Source: Asterella californica
Lineage: Eukaryota; Streptophyta; Marchantiopsida; Marchantiales; Aytoniaceae
Direction of reading: 5' to 3'
NCBI GenBank assembly: GCA_036924285.1
Contig: JAYKYS010000014.1
Location: 8,866,001 to 8,930,000, forward strand
Length of the DNA: 64,000 nt
Both the position numbers and the translations under genes were made by a program. The notes under the pieces were generated by a model. It saw only the letters and a list, made by a program, of their open reading frames with translations, searched no databases and was not told the origin of the DNA. The stretch's first letter is position 1. Each line of letters starts with the position of its first letter. Of this stretch, positions 47,701 to 61,105 are shown one piece after another.

Positions 47701-50700
47701 ACTTCCAGCATCAACGCCGTCTGTGGAAGAAGAAGGAGCAAAGAGCCGAGCAGAAACGGATCGAACATCTTCTTCAACTGACACTCAGAGGCTGGAAGCA
47801 AGTACTGACAGAAAGGGATCCCGCTGACATCGCCACCCCGGACGATCCTGTGCTCCAAGCTCGGATACTCACTAAATGGTTCTGGCGATGGCACCTGTTC
47901 GTGAATCAGAAAAGTGAGTCACGGTCCTCAGCTAAATGGCTTCGTTTGCTCAGTCCCACCTATAACCAAATGACTAAGCGTCAAAAACTGACCTCAAGAG
48001 CTTCTCCTCAGGTTACAGAGTTATCCCTGACGTGCATCTCGTGTATTTCCTGTACTCAGTACTCACCATCCGGTTCTGGCTATGGAAACATTGAGAGGCA
48101 ATCGTGCACCGGAAATGCGGCAATAAGTACAACCCTCGTTTTACAAGACTTTAGCGCTTTAGCGAGTGAGTTTAGAGACGAACATTAAAGTACGCTATTT
48201 CAACAAACGTATCTTATTGTGGTCTTGTGTAGAGGCAAAGATCAAGAACACCCGGGACAAGAAACTGATTCTAGCGCAGAGGCATCACGAGCGAAAGCTG
48301 CTTGTGAGAAATGCTCTATCTTTCATCTAGTCCATATCGCTTCAGAAATTGCCTAGTTGATTTCGACCCAAACTAATCTGGATGAAGCTAAATATTTATC
48401 CCATCCTTTTCACCTGCTGAATCTTTGCCGTGTTGCAGAGAGCAGTTTATGATGGATGGGACAGGGCGAGGTTCAGCAGTCTCCTCGCCCGTGAAATGGC
48501 TCAGCACAGTCTTGAGGCATCTGCCATGGTATGGTAAATCCTCCAAATCTTCGCAATGAATCCCCATACATCACTCGACAATGAGTCCGTATAGTCGACT
48601 ACTTAGCAGATTTCTAATTGTGGGATAAAACCTCTCGATCTCCAGTTAAAAGTCTAATCAAGGAAATGTTCACCATTCACGACAAGATCCACGCAAACAA
48701 AGAATTTCTCAGCAGATAAGCTCCCAGTAGCTTATCCCAACTTCTTATATGTAGTATATACCGCTCTGCCCAGTGACTTATCCCAACTACTTATATGTAG
48801 TACTGCAATTACGCTTTCTTACTCTAGAACGATATTGTGCTGGACTTGCCAGGACGTTGCTGTATCCTGGTTCGTGAAGTCGCTCGTCAAACGAATGCTC
48901 ATTTGTTGGAGGCAGCAAACTTACGACCAGAAAAATCACAGAAGGAATTACTGGCATGCACTCGTCCATTTCAAGATGCAGAGTGCAGCCAAGGGGATAC
49001 AAGGGTTCCGAGAGAACGTGGAGTTGGAACATTTCAAGCATTCATTGCAAATGTTATCGATAGAGAGTTACCAAAAGAGGCTGAAGAGAAAAGCTGTCAC
49101 TGGATGTAAGCTTCTCCATCGAAGCAAACGCTTGAAATCGGCTCAACTTGATCACGCGACAGCTCAATGGAAAAGAGCCAAGTTGCAGGAGCGTTTTGAC
49201 AAATGGTACTTTGCTACTGCCCGTAGGTCACTCAAGAAAAGTAAGCTCCAGAAGTCAATCAGTTTTTCGCGCAGAAAGTTGTATCTACGTGGATTTCAAG
49301 CTTGGCGTGCTGTCAGAGATTTAAAGAAAGAGAAGAAAATCTTGACACAGACTCGCTTGAATAGGCTGAGAGAGAACCTCGATAGGTCAAAAAAATTACA
49401 TGTCCTAGGGGCGTGGAAATCTCTACGGAAAACGATGAACATAAAGAGATTCAATGAGGCTCGGGCAGTTCAGTTCTTTCTTGGCTTCAGGGCAACGGCA
49501 GTAGTCAAAGCCTTATATGTACATATGCAGGAGCAGAAGCTGAAACGCTCACTTCTTGCACAAGCTACCCAGCTTCGGAAAACCAAGTACTTTCAAAGGG
49601 CAGTAATCACCTGGAAAGAGTTTGTGTTTCTGAGGCAACTGGGCCGCCTTGCTGCCGATCACAGGAGACGCAGGCTGCTGAAACATGCCCTACACGCCTT
49701 GGCGAAATGGAAAAAGCAGGAACACGAAGTAGTAAGGTCGCATCGAGAAAACCTCAATACTTACAGGTATACAGTAACTCTCAATTCGTGTTTGCATTCA
49801 ACCATCACGACTAAATAGCTCCTGTCGGTAGACATCATTCCTGTGGACCTATATGTTATCTGCGTAGATCGTGGACTGTACCTAGAAACGTAAACTTTCT
49901 GACTAGGTGAGTTCAATAATATCTGTCGAACAAAAACTGCACCGTTAACTCTACTGCATTAGTTCTGGGACCAACGATTCGAATCCATCCAACAACATTG
50001 ACACACAGGCTGCTCCCAACTAATAATAAATAGAACAATGCTAGACAGATCATTTCTTCTGTGTACTAACTCCACACTGACGTTTGTAACCGTTGCTTTC
50101 ATAAATTTGCAGGGCGCTTCTTAACACAGAAACTCCACAAGTATCAGCACAACCAGATACGGCATCCATGAGGCCTCTCTCAGTTCCAAGGGCCCAACCA
50201 CGTCGTCCTGCTTTCCTCTATACCGAGGTCGATCAAACGAAAGGGACCAAACTTAGGCTAAAAGTCGGAGATCAGCTCACGAACTCGGGCAATGTAGCAA
50301 TTCGCAACAAAATGAACGAGAAAGCCCTTCATTTCGTTGCGAGAGAGGTTGAGTGGATGGAGCAAATTTTGATCGAGTACGAGGACCTAAAAGTTCAGTT
50401 AGTCAAACTCCGCGCGGAACTGGCATTACTAGTTGAAACGCAACCTCTTGGTATACTACTTACCTTCTTCCAGTGATACTTCCCATCAATCAATGCTCAA
50501 GCAAGCAACAGTGGCTTAAGACACAACGAGATTTACAAAAGAAATTCCAATGTAAGCACAAGGAAGAACTTTCGATGTTTCATAATGGCTTCAAATAAGA
50601 GAAGTACTGACTCTTTGTTCGAGTGGTAGGTGAGACAGACAACGTGCATCAAGGAGATCACATGCGAATGCTACAAGATCAGAGAACTCTCTTACTTCAA

Positions 50701-50808
50701 CAAGAAATACACTCGTTGGAAGCCAAAAAGATAGTACAGATGCCGTTGATCCAAGCTGTCTTGTCACGAGTCCAAGATCTTCGAACCAACGGACCTCCTA
50801 CCTTGTGA
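44755..50808 (+). CDS. Sfi1-type Trp-repeat protein (centrin-binding family)
   Basis: Exons with consistent phase are 44755-44995, 45062-45171, 45226-45299, 45445-45477 and 45542-45590. After an unresolved stretch they continue with 46646-46715, 46884-46933, 47120-47298, 47524-47913, 48233-48303, 48439-48534, 48801-49766 (start less sure), 50113-50450 and 50630-50808 (TGA). The protein is built of short helical units with a Trp in a basic context: ADQWLYAARF, CITEWRAAVE, FLTRWNYFQ, TLRGWKQVL, WFWRWHLF, GFQAWRAVRD, VLGAWKSLRK, AVITWKEFV and ALAKWKKQ. This fits Sfi1 repeats, long helices that bind centrins at spindle pole bodies, centrioles and basal bodies. The C-terminal 170 residues lack Trp repeats and look coiled-coil. 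The N-terminal part is not recognised, and the exon(s) before 44755 and those between 45591 and 46645 remain open. Sfi1-like identity is inferred from the repeat pattern, not from a search. Confidence 0.8.
48731..48802 (+). repeat. Duplicated 26-bp block at an intron 3' end
   Basis: CTTATCCCAACT-CTTATATGTAGTA occurs at 48731-48756 and 48777-48802 with one mismatch. The second copy contains the ATGTAG that I use as the splice acceptor of the long exon; the first gives an identical decoy acceptor. Confidence 0.85.
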
Positions 50809-51536
50809 GTCTCCAACGTGATTAAGATCTTGAGACATCGTACCATGTTTCAGTCATGGCATTGTGAAATATCACTTCTGTACAAATCTTACAAACCCTA
50901 GTCATTCAAAATTTTGCTGTTGTCGCTAAACGAGACAGGTATACCCGCAATACGTCTTCGTGCACCATCAAGGCCCATCAACTTGACGTGGTAAGGCGCC
51001 GGATCCAATTAAAATAACTATCCTGCGCACCACTCAAAATGTTGACTGTACAGAAAAGTGCACACATCCCAAGAGTCCTCAAATGGGAGATCGAATACCG
51101 ATTCAAAGAGAAATTGCTTCAGCTTCTCGCTGTATTTCTCATCCTGCTGTCAGCAAACGAAGGGTAAACCTAACGTCCTCGATAAACATAGTATACATTC
51201 ACCCAGAGTGAATATGGACGTCGCAAATGATGTGAGGAGATGCAGCAAAACTAGAAAGGTTTGGTATCAGATATTCCACCGCTTCCATTACCAAAACCTC
51301 AACACGTCATACTGCTCGTATAAAATAGAGTCTTGAAAATTTCTGTCTTGACACCCTGTAAGTATTGCTCAAATTTATCAGAGCCATCTTCAATGGTGTA
51401 CGTCATTAATTACTCTACACGCGACAAGCCATATTGCAAATCAACGGAGAAACCCAAAGGGAACACACAAGCACACTGTGGCCCGACCTGTGTTACAAGC
51501 AGGATGGGGTAGAAATGTCGAACGGATCAGTCTAAA
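50809..51536. other. Intergenic stretch between convergent genes
   Basis: It lies between the stop of the Sfi1-like gene (+) and the stop of RPB4 (-), so it should contain both 3' UTRs. No other gene is supported. Confidence 0.5.
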
Positions 51537-53371
51537 TCACTCGAAAGTCTTGATAGTAGCCAAGTCGGCAAGCATCTGCTCGATCTTCTCATCGTCCATG
51601 CGTCCCTTTCTCTGCATGAGGTAATCAACAACATCAGCACACAACGCTAGGTTCTGCATGGTAGGCAAAGGAATCCCGCTAAAACTGCATAACATATCCT
51701 CTAAAACACACGTGCCTTTATCTTCCACTGACTGCAACGTACTCATATGTAACACTCATGGCAACAAGTGACAGTAATCATAGACTGCTTACAGCTATAG
51801 AGGGAACCAGAGCCTTGGCCTCTTCGACTGTCTCCGGACATAAATTACCGATGACGCAGACCTACCGCAGAGCCAACGAGTTAGTCAGTCGAGGTGACAG
51901 TAAGGACTTCCTACACCCTAGTACATGAAACCTAACGATAAATGCCAACAGCAAGCTGTCTCAAATTTTACAACTTTCAGGATATGCACACCCTAATTTG
52001 CTGAACTGAGACAAAAACGTCACTTTTCACTCCATGATGATAGCCTGTACCGAGAGAAGTCAGCCAAGAAGAGTACCTCAAACTCCGCCAGCTGATTTCT
52101 GCTGAGTACACTGAGAAAAGCAGGTAAAGGGCACAACAGAGAGCTTGTCGTGCAGTTAATTCCAGTTTTAACAGCCACGCAAAGGTGTAGGCCAAGCTGT
52201 TCATGTCCACAAATAGACGGATTTCCCGAACCTAATTGCTGGCTTCATCTCGGAACTTCCATTTCCACCAGGGAAAAACTATGAAAGCAGAATGCGTAGA
52301 CTTTCCTAGCCTTGGACAACGGAAGGTTGGTCACAAGATCCTAAACGTTAGTAAGAATGACATGTGCCCGTCCTTTGCTGCACAAGTATTTTACAAAAAA
52401 GAGGATACTCTCGTACTTGTTTGACGGCGTTGGGATTCTGGTAATGGCTAAACCGCTTTACATACTGCAATGACTTCTCAAACACCCTTCGACATCACAA
52501 TACCACAAAATCATTAACCTCCGTCACTATAACAAACGATAATCACCTTTCTATATCTTGTGGTGGTAAAACCTTATTTGCGATCGTCGAAAGCCTCTCG
52601 TATTTCAACATTCATCCCAAGACCATCAACCGATGTAACCCACAAAGTGAGTCCCCAGCTGGGATTGTCCAATTGATAGAAGGAGGAGAAGCCAAGCAAG
52701 GGAACAAGTAACCAACGAAGAGCTTACTGGGAAATATTGTTAGGGGCGTCCTCAGAGAAGGTCTGCAGCTGCTCATACTTCCTCTGCAAGATCAGCGCGA
52801 CCTCTGCGTTCATAAGGCACTTTGCTTTCACGAAATCTGACACACGGTAACGTACTTGTCAGCAACGTGCTGTCCGAACTTACATAGAATCGGGAACTCG
52901 TGAATGTTGTGTTAGAAACGCTAAAATTCATCCCACCGCTTTTCGTCCCGGAAAATCCCTGTAAACCTTAAACGTCGATATCTGCACTTTCGTACGTCGC
53001 GTTTGCTCCGTTTCTAGTTTTTACACTCAGCAGTGTCTGCCTAACATCGAAACATGTAATAAACTAAGCCCCGTTTCCTCTTTGTACCTTGATGGCCCAA
53101 TCAGCCCTCCTCCCAATAACGACATTACCAAAATGAAGACTCATCGTACCGACAAATTCCTGATGCAGGAAAGGCCGCTTCAAAAAACCACACATTACTA
53201 CCGCTTTGTTCATATGACACGCTATCACTTCCGCAAACCCTCGAACCTCCAAGAAGGAATAAAAGTAGAGAATCGTCGTTTGAAAGAAAGAAACGGGAGC
53301 AGCGCACCTTCTCCAAGCTTGAGCTCTCGGGCATCTTCCTCCTCGATCGCTTGACCAGGCTTCCCCGCCAT
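51537..53371 (-). CDS. RPB4: RNA polymerase II subunit RPB4
   Basis: RPB4 pairs with RPB7 to form the stalk of RNA polymerase II, acting in initiation and RNA handling. Six exons join in phase on the minus strand: 53371-53308, 52836-52728, 52486-52409, 52110-52077, 51861-51793 and 51611-51537, giving 142 residues, the usual size. Landmarks are the acidic start MAGKPGQAIEEEDARELKLG, then VKAKCLMNAEVALILQRKY, FEKSLQYVKRFSHYQNPNAV, VLSRNQLAEFE, VCVIGNLCPETVEEAKALVP, and the end MDDEKIEQMLADLATIKTFE. The ATG at 53371 has a clear coding continuation. The fourth exon is only 34 nt. If the last intron (51612-51792) is retained, the last frame stays open for about 48 codons upstream of exon 6. A plant Pol II rather than Pol IV/V form is likely, but the two are close and cannot be separated by eye. 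Confidence 0.93.
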
Positions 53372-55673
53372 CGCGCAAGAACGATCAGAGTTCAATCAAT
53401 TCACAAATGAAGGAAGAGCGGCCCCAATTACTGCTCCAGTCCGAAGGTCGAAACACCGCCTTCGCAGTTCAAATTACCGGACTCTTTTCGGGTGTCTTCT
53501 GATAATAGCAGAACGAAATACACTCTTCGCCGTCGTTGACGACGTGATGATCAGGAAACAGGAATTGACAGCCCATGCTCAACCTTGTGGTACGTGCTGC
53601 GAGTGTAATATCCAGTGCCGGGAAAGTCCGGGAAAGTCCGGCGGACAGCGTCGACATGCGCACAGGCAGATCCAGCTGTCCGGCTTGTTATCCGTTTACC
53701 GGCAGTCGCAGAAATTCGCAGGACGGACGTCCCAAGAGAAACCCTACGGTAAAAGAGGTAGTGTAGGCATGAGCTTCCTCGAATTCCAGGAAGAGTCCAT
53801 GTGATGCTTATTGCGGGTTTAGCCTCGGTTTCTCTTCACCTTCTAGGTGCGTGTTTGCACTTTGGGTCTCTCTTTGCTCTTGTTCGGATTGATGGGTTCT
53901 TTCCATCTGTTTGTTATTATTATTATTTTCTTTATTTTTTAGTAATTTATCAGATTATTTTTATCGAATGGACTAGAATAATTCACCAAAGTTAATCTTC
54001 TGTTTGTGTTTATCATAAAATAGTAAAGTTAAATATAAACTTTTTTCTTTTATGTAAATTATTTCTGATATTTTCACCAATGACTTTCTTGACTTTTACT
54101 GTGATGCAAGTTGCATCCAGGAAAGTATCCATACTTATTATTTCTATGTGAGGGAGCAACATGCTCATCAATTTATCACCAAATATTTTTTCGTGAAATA
54201 TTAAATAATATATTATTGTCTACTGATGACTATTTTTTGGTTTTTTCTAATTTTTGTTAACTGAAGAGCGACGGAGCACCCAGAAGTTGATTTCTCAGTG
54301 TCAGGACAAAAGATGACACCCTTACATGGATTCCTACTACTTAACTTCACTCCCACCCACTCTCATCTCCCACTCTTCTAACATACCTAATCCGAATATG
54401 CCTAGTCGAAGACTACGGACTCCTCTTTTCGTCCTCGCTCATTTTGCTCTCCACTCGTATGACATCTGCGAGCCTCCTCACTATAACCAATCTGTTGCTC
54501 TTGGTCCACATCCTTGCTACTCTCGGTTTTGTCGGAAGATCGTCTAACCCAATGCTTTTGTTGCATACGATAGAGTTGAATAGATGAGTTGACTAAGAGC
54601 ATTGCTAGTGGAGAGTTAGATTATATGAGAGTCTTGCATGTTTTGCTTATCATGAGTCTCGTATGTTCGGATTATTCGAATATAGACATCTCATAAAATC
54701 TATTGATTCGGATAGTCCATATATCCGAGAATATTCGGAGAAAGTAAATACTAGACTATTATAGAAGGGCTTTGAGATCAACGTGTTGAGTACTGATAGT
54801 TTGGTTAAAAAACTTTTAGTCGACTATCAGAGACGATTGTATTAATGACTTATATATTGGTTATTCGATACAAAATAGTTGTCTTCTATATGAAAATATT
54901 GTTTTTTTGCAGTAGTAGAAGTCCAATAGATGTGTTTGATGTCTTGAATGAGCACATTCGAGGAACATTTCAACGACCATGCTGAGGAAATCAAAAGCAT
55001 AACATTCGATTCACAACAAAAAATTAAGAGTGCACACACGATGATGAAGGAATGGGTCCAGAAGTAGAAATAGAATTAGAAGCACATGGGATAAATCTCT
55101 GAGGTGATCAAGAAAGAATTGAGAAAAGAACGGAAAGAAACATCTAAAAAAACGAATCGGACAAAAATCAAATAGTGACGACATTGGATCAAAAGAATCA
55201 ACACAAAGAATGGGAATACTTAACAATGTCAGCAATTTTCTATGCACCATCAAGACCAGATACAATATTACTGTCTTTATCATTTCTCATCCGTCTAAAC
55301 TAGAACGGATAAGACTTGGTAAACTCTAATACAACAACGACATTCCGTTAAACAATTTTCTGATTCGAGCACCCAAGGAAGAAAACATAAGAATTGCTAG
55401 GGATCAATATAGTATAGTTTAGTCTGCTCATCATGCTAGTTTTTGCGATTTTTTGTTTGCCATATCTTTTGAATTGCCAAAAAGATCTTTATCATCTTGA
55501 TCTAGAATTCCTTGTTAAGGTGACTCGAGTCTTCCCTTAGCAAGATCTATGTCAGTTTTATCACTTCTGCAGCATCTTGGCGATAGGTCGATTATAATTT
55601 TTGCTTATAAACACCAGACTAGTCCGTTCATATCACGCAACTTGGGTATGTCCGACTAGTAAAAATTGTTAGA

Positions 55674-55723
55674 CTGTCAAAACCTCGCTCTCTCAAACCT
55701 CTCAGAGAGCGAGGTTTTGACAG
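55674..55723. other. Perfect 20-bp inverted repeat with 10-nt loop
   Basis: Arms 55674-55693 and 55704-55723 are exact reverse complements over 20 bases with no mismatch. The arms are C/T-rich and G/A-rich respectively and contain CCTCGCTCTCT. The sequence around them is AT-rich and has no gene. Confidence 0.95.
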
Positions 55724-58700
55724 CGGTTTCTAGCGCTTGGTCAATCGGCTCCAAAAAACTACTCTCCTCTTTGTGTTTAGAGTTAGTTCCAGGTTCTTGT
55801 AGACTATTCTTTCGGTAACAATTCTCTAGTCGTATAGTTTTATAAGCACGTGTTTGTACAATATACTTATCAATTATGGATCTGATCTTAACTCTTTTGT
55901 TATTTATCACTAATATATTATGCAATTATTTAATATCAATTTGATGTATAATTTATATAAAAAATATAAATTAATTCAAACAACAAGTAAACAAAAGTGT
56001 CTTTTTGTTGATCCTCTCAATGTATAAATAATTCTCTTAGAAAGATTCGACACACGAAGCACAAACAACCATCTGTAAGAATTTCACCCTGTTTCGATGT
56101 TGCTCTTCTTGTACGCATTCTTCTTTCCAAAATTCACTTGGGATGCATAATTGAGAAACATGAATATTCATCATTTTCCATCTTGTGTTGGAAGGAGTCA
56201 GCATGCTCAGTTAGTTTATTCTCTAAACTTTCGGTCTAAGGGTTACAGAAAATATTAACATTCTGACTTTACATTTTCTACAAGTCGTAGATGGACTGCT
56301 CTTATAGTTCTGGAAGCGGATCTTTGCATGCTACGCTTATGGGTTATTATTTGGAACTCCCCGTAACTCTCGGATCGAATAATAATTAGCACATATTAGC
56401 ACTAGAGACTTAACTAGCACTTAATTAGCACTAGAAAAATGTTTTAATTCTTTATATTAGCTTTGTCTTGATTTATAAATAATATTTAGAGTTTTTAGAG
56501 TTTCCATTAACACAAAGCGAATAATAATGTCTGAAGTTGATCAACCATATATATACATACATCCTCTCTGAAAAGAATTCATTCTTTTCTATAAGCGACA
56601 CGGCACACGAAGAGAAGGAGCACAACCAACCGCATCCAAGAACTTCCACCATATTTCGACGCATTTTCTTCCCGTAATCCCCTAAAGATGCACATTTTGG
56701 GGTTATCAGATTTTACCAGCTAGGTCTGGTGACTACACCAACTATAAATTCTACCATATATATGTATGGGAAGATTAACATAGTTCCTATATCCGATACC
56801 TACCACAGGTATTTCATTGTTTTAAATTCTTAACTGGTTCCTAGAGCCCAATGTCATGTTTTTATTTACTTATTGGCCATAATACTCCCTCCATAATAGT
56901 CCATATCTTACTATATTTCTTATTTGTATTCCCCTATTTCCATCTGAGATCGATGAATAAGAAAGACACTTCAATTTTATGACCAAAACTCTTTTAACAA
57001 AGAGATGAATCACAAAATCAAAATAATAACAGAAAATTACAGTTTGTTAACAGAAAACGTTATCATTTGTTTACAGATAGTGAATGATGTTTGACTTTGC
57101 ATTCCTTTCATAGTTTTACTCCTCATCCGTAGTTGGAGTTCCGGGTAACAAGCCCAATAATCCGATTAGATCTTTCGAGCTTTAGATACTGTCTAACCAA
57201 AGTTCTTCTGCTATAAAGCTTTTATTTTCTAGACGGGAAATAGAAAAATTCGTTTATCCCAGGGTTTCTGTTCGGTAATTTTCATGATCATTTTCATTTT
57301 GAAATTACGGATAAGCGAAATTTATCTTACAACCAAAACAATTATAAATTTTTTATCATCATTTATGTATAGCGGCAGAGTTCTCTCGATTTCCACATCC
57401 GCGAGGAAGTTAATATGCAAGTCATGGACCTCCGCACTAGTTTGTGAGTTAACACTAGTTAGTTAGATAGGTAAGACATTCAGCTTTATTCCCTTGAGAA
57501 TCGCACGTGCAATTTTTCTAACTTCTTTAGAGGTTAGAGGTACTCAACAACACGAAGAGGTAAAAGGACGATGATAAGTTCATAGAAGCCAAAATTCTAT
57601 ATGCGTTTTATGAACCCTTTTATTCATCTCAACCGGTAATTCGACAAATGATTTTTGCTCTCGAACTGAGAACTCCAGTTTCCGTTAGTTATCGTTAAAA
57701 ATGATCGACTTTCGTAATGATGTTGGAGCTCGGTTTGACTGTCAGGAAATGCCCAACGGATATGGTCGATATATTATCGTCAGTCTAGAGTCTATAAGTT
57801 GTCTTCGATATTCAATACTGTTATTAAGCTGGTGTAGGAGTGCTTTCTTGTGATGTGTGTTAACTATCAGTGAGTCAAACATCCTTAGAGAAGTTAAATA
57901 GGTAATTCCGCAGCATCCAGAGTAGGTTTGAAATTTTGTTGTAGGCTTTGTGTGGAATGGAAATAATCACAATTATTCTTTACAACTGTGCTCTAATAGT
58001 GAGGAACGCGAAAAGTCCTTATGGGTGGCACCCAGTTGAAACATAGGATGGACTCAGCAATCGACTTCTCTGAGAAGCATGCATATATATGTATACTGAA
58101 TATGTATATGTACTTTATTATGTAATCTATAAATTTCTATAACAAAGAAAAGAACGAAGAGTCAGTACAAGACGGAAAATGAGAGGGTGACATGTTGATT
58201 AATTATTATCTAATATGTTAACTTTTGTAACAGAAAAAAGAACAGGTAGCGAGAGACGGAGAGGAAGATAGAGATTTGCCCAGAACTTACGTAAAACGAT
58301 GAGAGGCTCTGATTGGTCCTTTTCTTCCGGATGCATAGCAGTAATGATTCGACAATAGGCAGCTATGGAGTCCAGATCCAGTTACCATCATTCCATCGTT
58401 CTTGGGGCAGAGCCTGCAGCACCTCGCTTCTCGAACTGAGGCATAAGAAAACCATGCGGTTTGAGGCTGTCACCAAAGCAGGTTACAATTGAGTCGTGGA
58501 CTGGGATTTTACAGTCATTCTGTAGTCCGATTCACGGAGAATGAACGAACGGCTTTTCTTGAGATACATGCTGGGAGGTACTGCAATAAAGAGCCCTGAA
58601 TACAGACACGACAGTAGCCAGAAGCATTTTTCCCATTTCTGTGCTCCTAACTTGTGGCTGGAGCCGCTGTATCTGCTTGAAGCTTTCAATCCATGGGAAG

Positions 58701-60870
58701 TTGCCTTGGCGTGGTGTGGTGAAAAACTCAACTATTGAGAGAACAAACCAGGGGCCAGTTTAAACAGGATCATGGGGTCCGGGTTGGAGCCTTGCTCTTT
58801 GAACTGTCTCGTCGGTTGGATGATCTCTAACCTTCGAGAGACTGATTCGAAGTTGCAAGATACAAGAGAGTTCATAGCAAGAAAACTAACGATGATCCTG
58901 AGGTTGAGCCGATCGTGAGCTGGTGCTGGTTTAAAATCCAAGCGTGTCAGCATGTCCCAGACATGTTTGGGCATTCCTTGATCGCAGAAACATTCACAGC
59001 TTGTATAATCCGTGGGTTGTGGGTTCTGAGTGTAGTAGAGTAACGGACACAGTTAAGAAACAGCCTTACTTCAGTCTTTGTCATCGTTCCAAACTTCGAC
59101 AAGACGATCATGAACCTCGTAAGTCATACACAAGTCCAAAGTATAATTCGACAGTGAGTACGAGAACTGGCCAATAGTAAGTTCTGCACTCAACCAATGA
59201 GGTCGATAATCGGAAGTCTTTGTTCGTGAGAGTAACAGCACTGCTGGGCGTGGCACCTTGAGGTGTTGTATCCCATCGTTAGCACACGATATTGCAAAAT
59301 GACAACGCTGTATCCTAACGTCTGAAATAACAGAAACACCTGATATTACTAAGCGACAACACGCTACATGCACTGGGGGCATGCCAAGCAGATTCAACGA
59401 TCAAACACTTCGAGAGTGAGAAAACTGTCCATCTTGCTCTGCTGGCAGAGTATCAGAAATACCAAACACACCACAAGCTATGAAAGCTAGCATGGAGTAT
59501 AAAGCTCGTGTTGCTACAAAATGCAAAACAAGCAAAACAGGCAGAGAAGACAACTAAATTCATAGAGTGTGCGGACTCCTCTTTTGTAATGGTTGCAACG
59601 GGGAACTCCACGCAAACGAGGTAGCCGGACAGATCTCGATCTACAAGACGTGAGACTGACAAAGGCATGCCAGTTTGCAACTATCCATGGCAGACTGCAG
59701 ACATGGCGATTGGGTGCACTCCGGATCATAGAGAGCCGGTTACCGCGTGTGCAGTTACAACACGAAAAACACCTTCATGCTGGTATCACATGGATCATCA
59801 TGCGATTCAAATTAAACAAGACAACAGCGGGGAGAGAGAAGTGGTAGCTGGTAGGATAAAGTTGCGGTGACAGAGACGGTATCAGCACATGGAAACACAC
59901 CTGCCTCATCAAGGCTTGCGGAATGCTGGAGCTTTCCCTCATTGCCAAGAGCATGCGGAACATTGGAGAATCCAAACGCAGGCAGAAATTAAGACGCTGA
60001 GAGCTGGCAGCACATGACTGCGCTCTCAATCGAGAGCATGGAAGGCAGGCAGGCAAGCCAACAGGAAGATCTTCAGCGTTGGTTGTAAGTCCTATGCATC
60101 ATAAAAGCTCGAGTTTGGGAAAAACAGGAAAGACTTAGAAACCTTACATCCTTGCGAAGGAAGAACTTACTTTTGGGTACGGAAGTGTGCATCTTTGACC
60201 TCCGGGCCTATCTAACCTGGCTAGTTTTACTTTGCGACGCATGACCCATTCAGCTCACTTCTCCTTGGCACCAGCTGCGTTGTTACCTGCTGGCCGACGA
60301 CTTGTATGGAGCTGTGACTCTCAGAGGGCTGCATCAAGAAGAGTAATAAAAGCTGAAGGTGATCTTTCTTGCGGAGACTGCTCGGTAGTTAGCCTTGGCT
60401 GCCGGACGCATCAGTATCCACTTGTGGATGTTACTTCCTGATCCATCCCTGTCGTGCACGCGAAGTTCCCATTTCTCCGCGACTTCCACATTTTCCTCCA
60501 TTCGTCTGCGAGGCTGAGCTGGAAAGCATTTGTGTCCGAACACAAAAAGCGTTCGAAATCTCGCTTTTCACCCGCCCCCTGAAGAAAATTTATAGTCGGA
60601 CGAGCCGAGCCAGTCACTGACCTTGCCTGATATAGAATCAGAGATATAAGGGTCAAACGAAATCTTATGATTTTATCTGACGATGCTCTCGGGCCGGTCC
60701 TCTGCCGAGTAATGTGTCTGCACCTTCAACCATGAGAAGGAAACAGCTAGGCTCTGAGCAAAGCCTCGTGGGTTTCAGCTCCCGCATCTACTCTTCAATC
60801 TCCTCTTTCTACTTCTTCCCACTTGAGTACGGTCACAAATTTGGCAACTGCCCCACCATTTGCGTATCAT

Positions 60871-60872
<2 letters not shown>

Positions 60873-60912
<40 letters not shown>
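60873..60912. repeat. TC dinucleotide microsatellite
   Basis: Twenty uninterrupted TC units, immediately left of the first copy of a duplicated segment. Confidence 0.95.
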
Positions 60913-60915
<3 letters not shown>

Positions 60916-60916
60916 G

Positions 60917-61105
60917 AATGGTTGGTAAAACCAGCACATCGCATCAAGGCTCGGAGTCTTGGGATTTGCCGTCTCTTTCTCGAGTGGCTTTTCGGGTCGA
61001 TGCGATGAGATGATCTTCAGGCTAGTGAGTCGATTAGATGGGCCGTACAATGGTGGTAAAACCAGCACGTCGAGCATCAAGGCTCGGAGTCTCGGGATTT
61101 GCCGG
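60917..61105 (+). repeat. Local duplication of about 56 bp
   Basis: 60917-60971 and 61048-61105 share AATGG-TGGTAAAACCAGCAC, CATCAAGGCTCGGAGTCT and GGGATTTGCCG in the same orientation with small differences. About 75 bp of unrelated sequence separates them. Confidence 0.85.
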
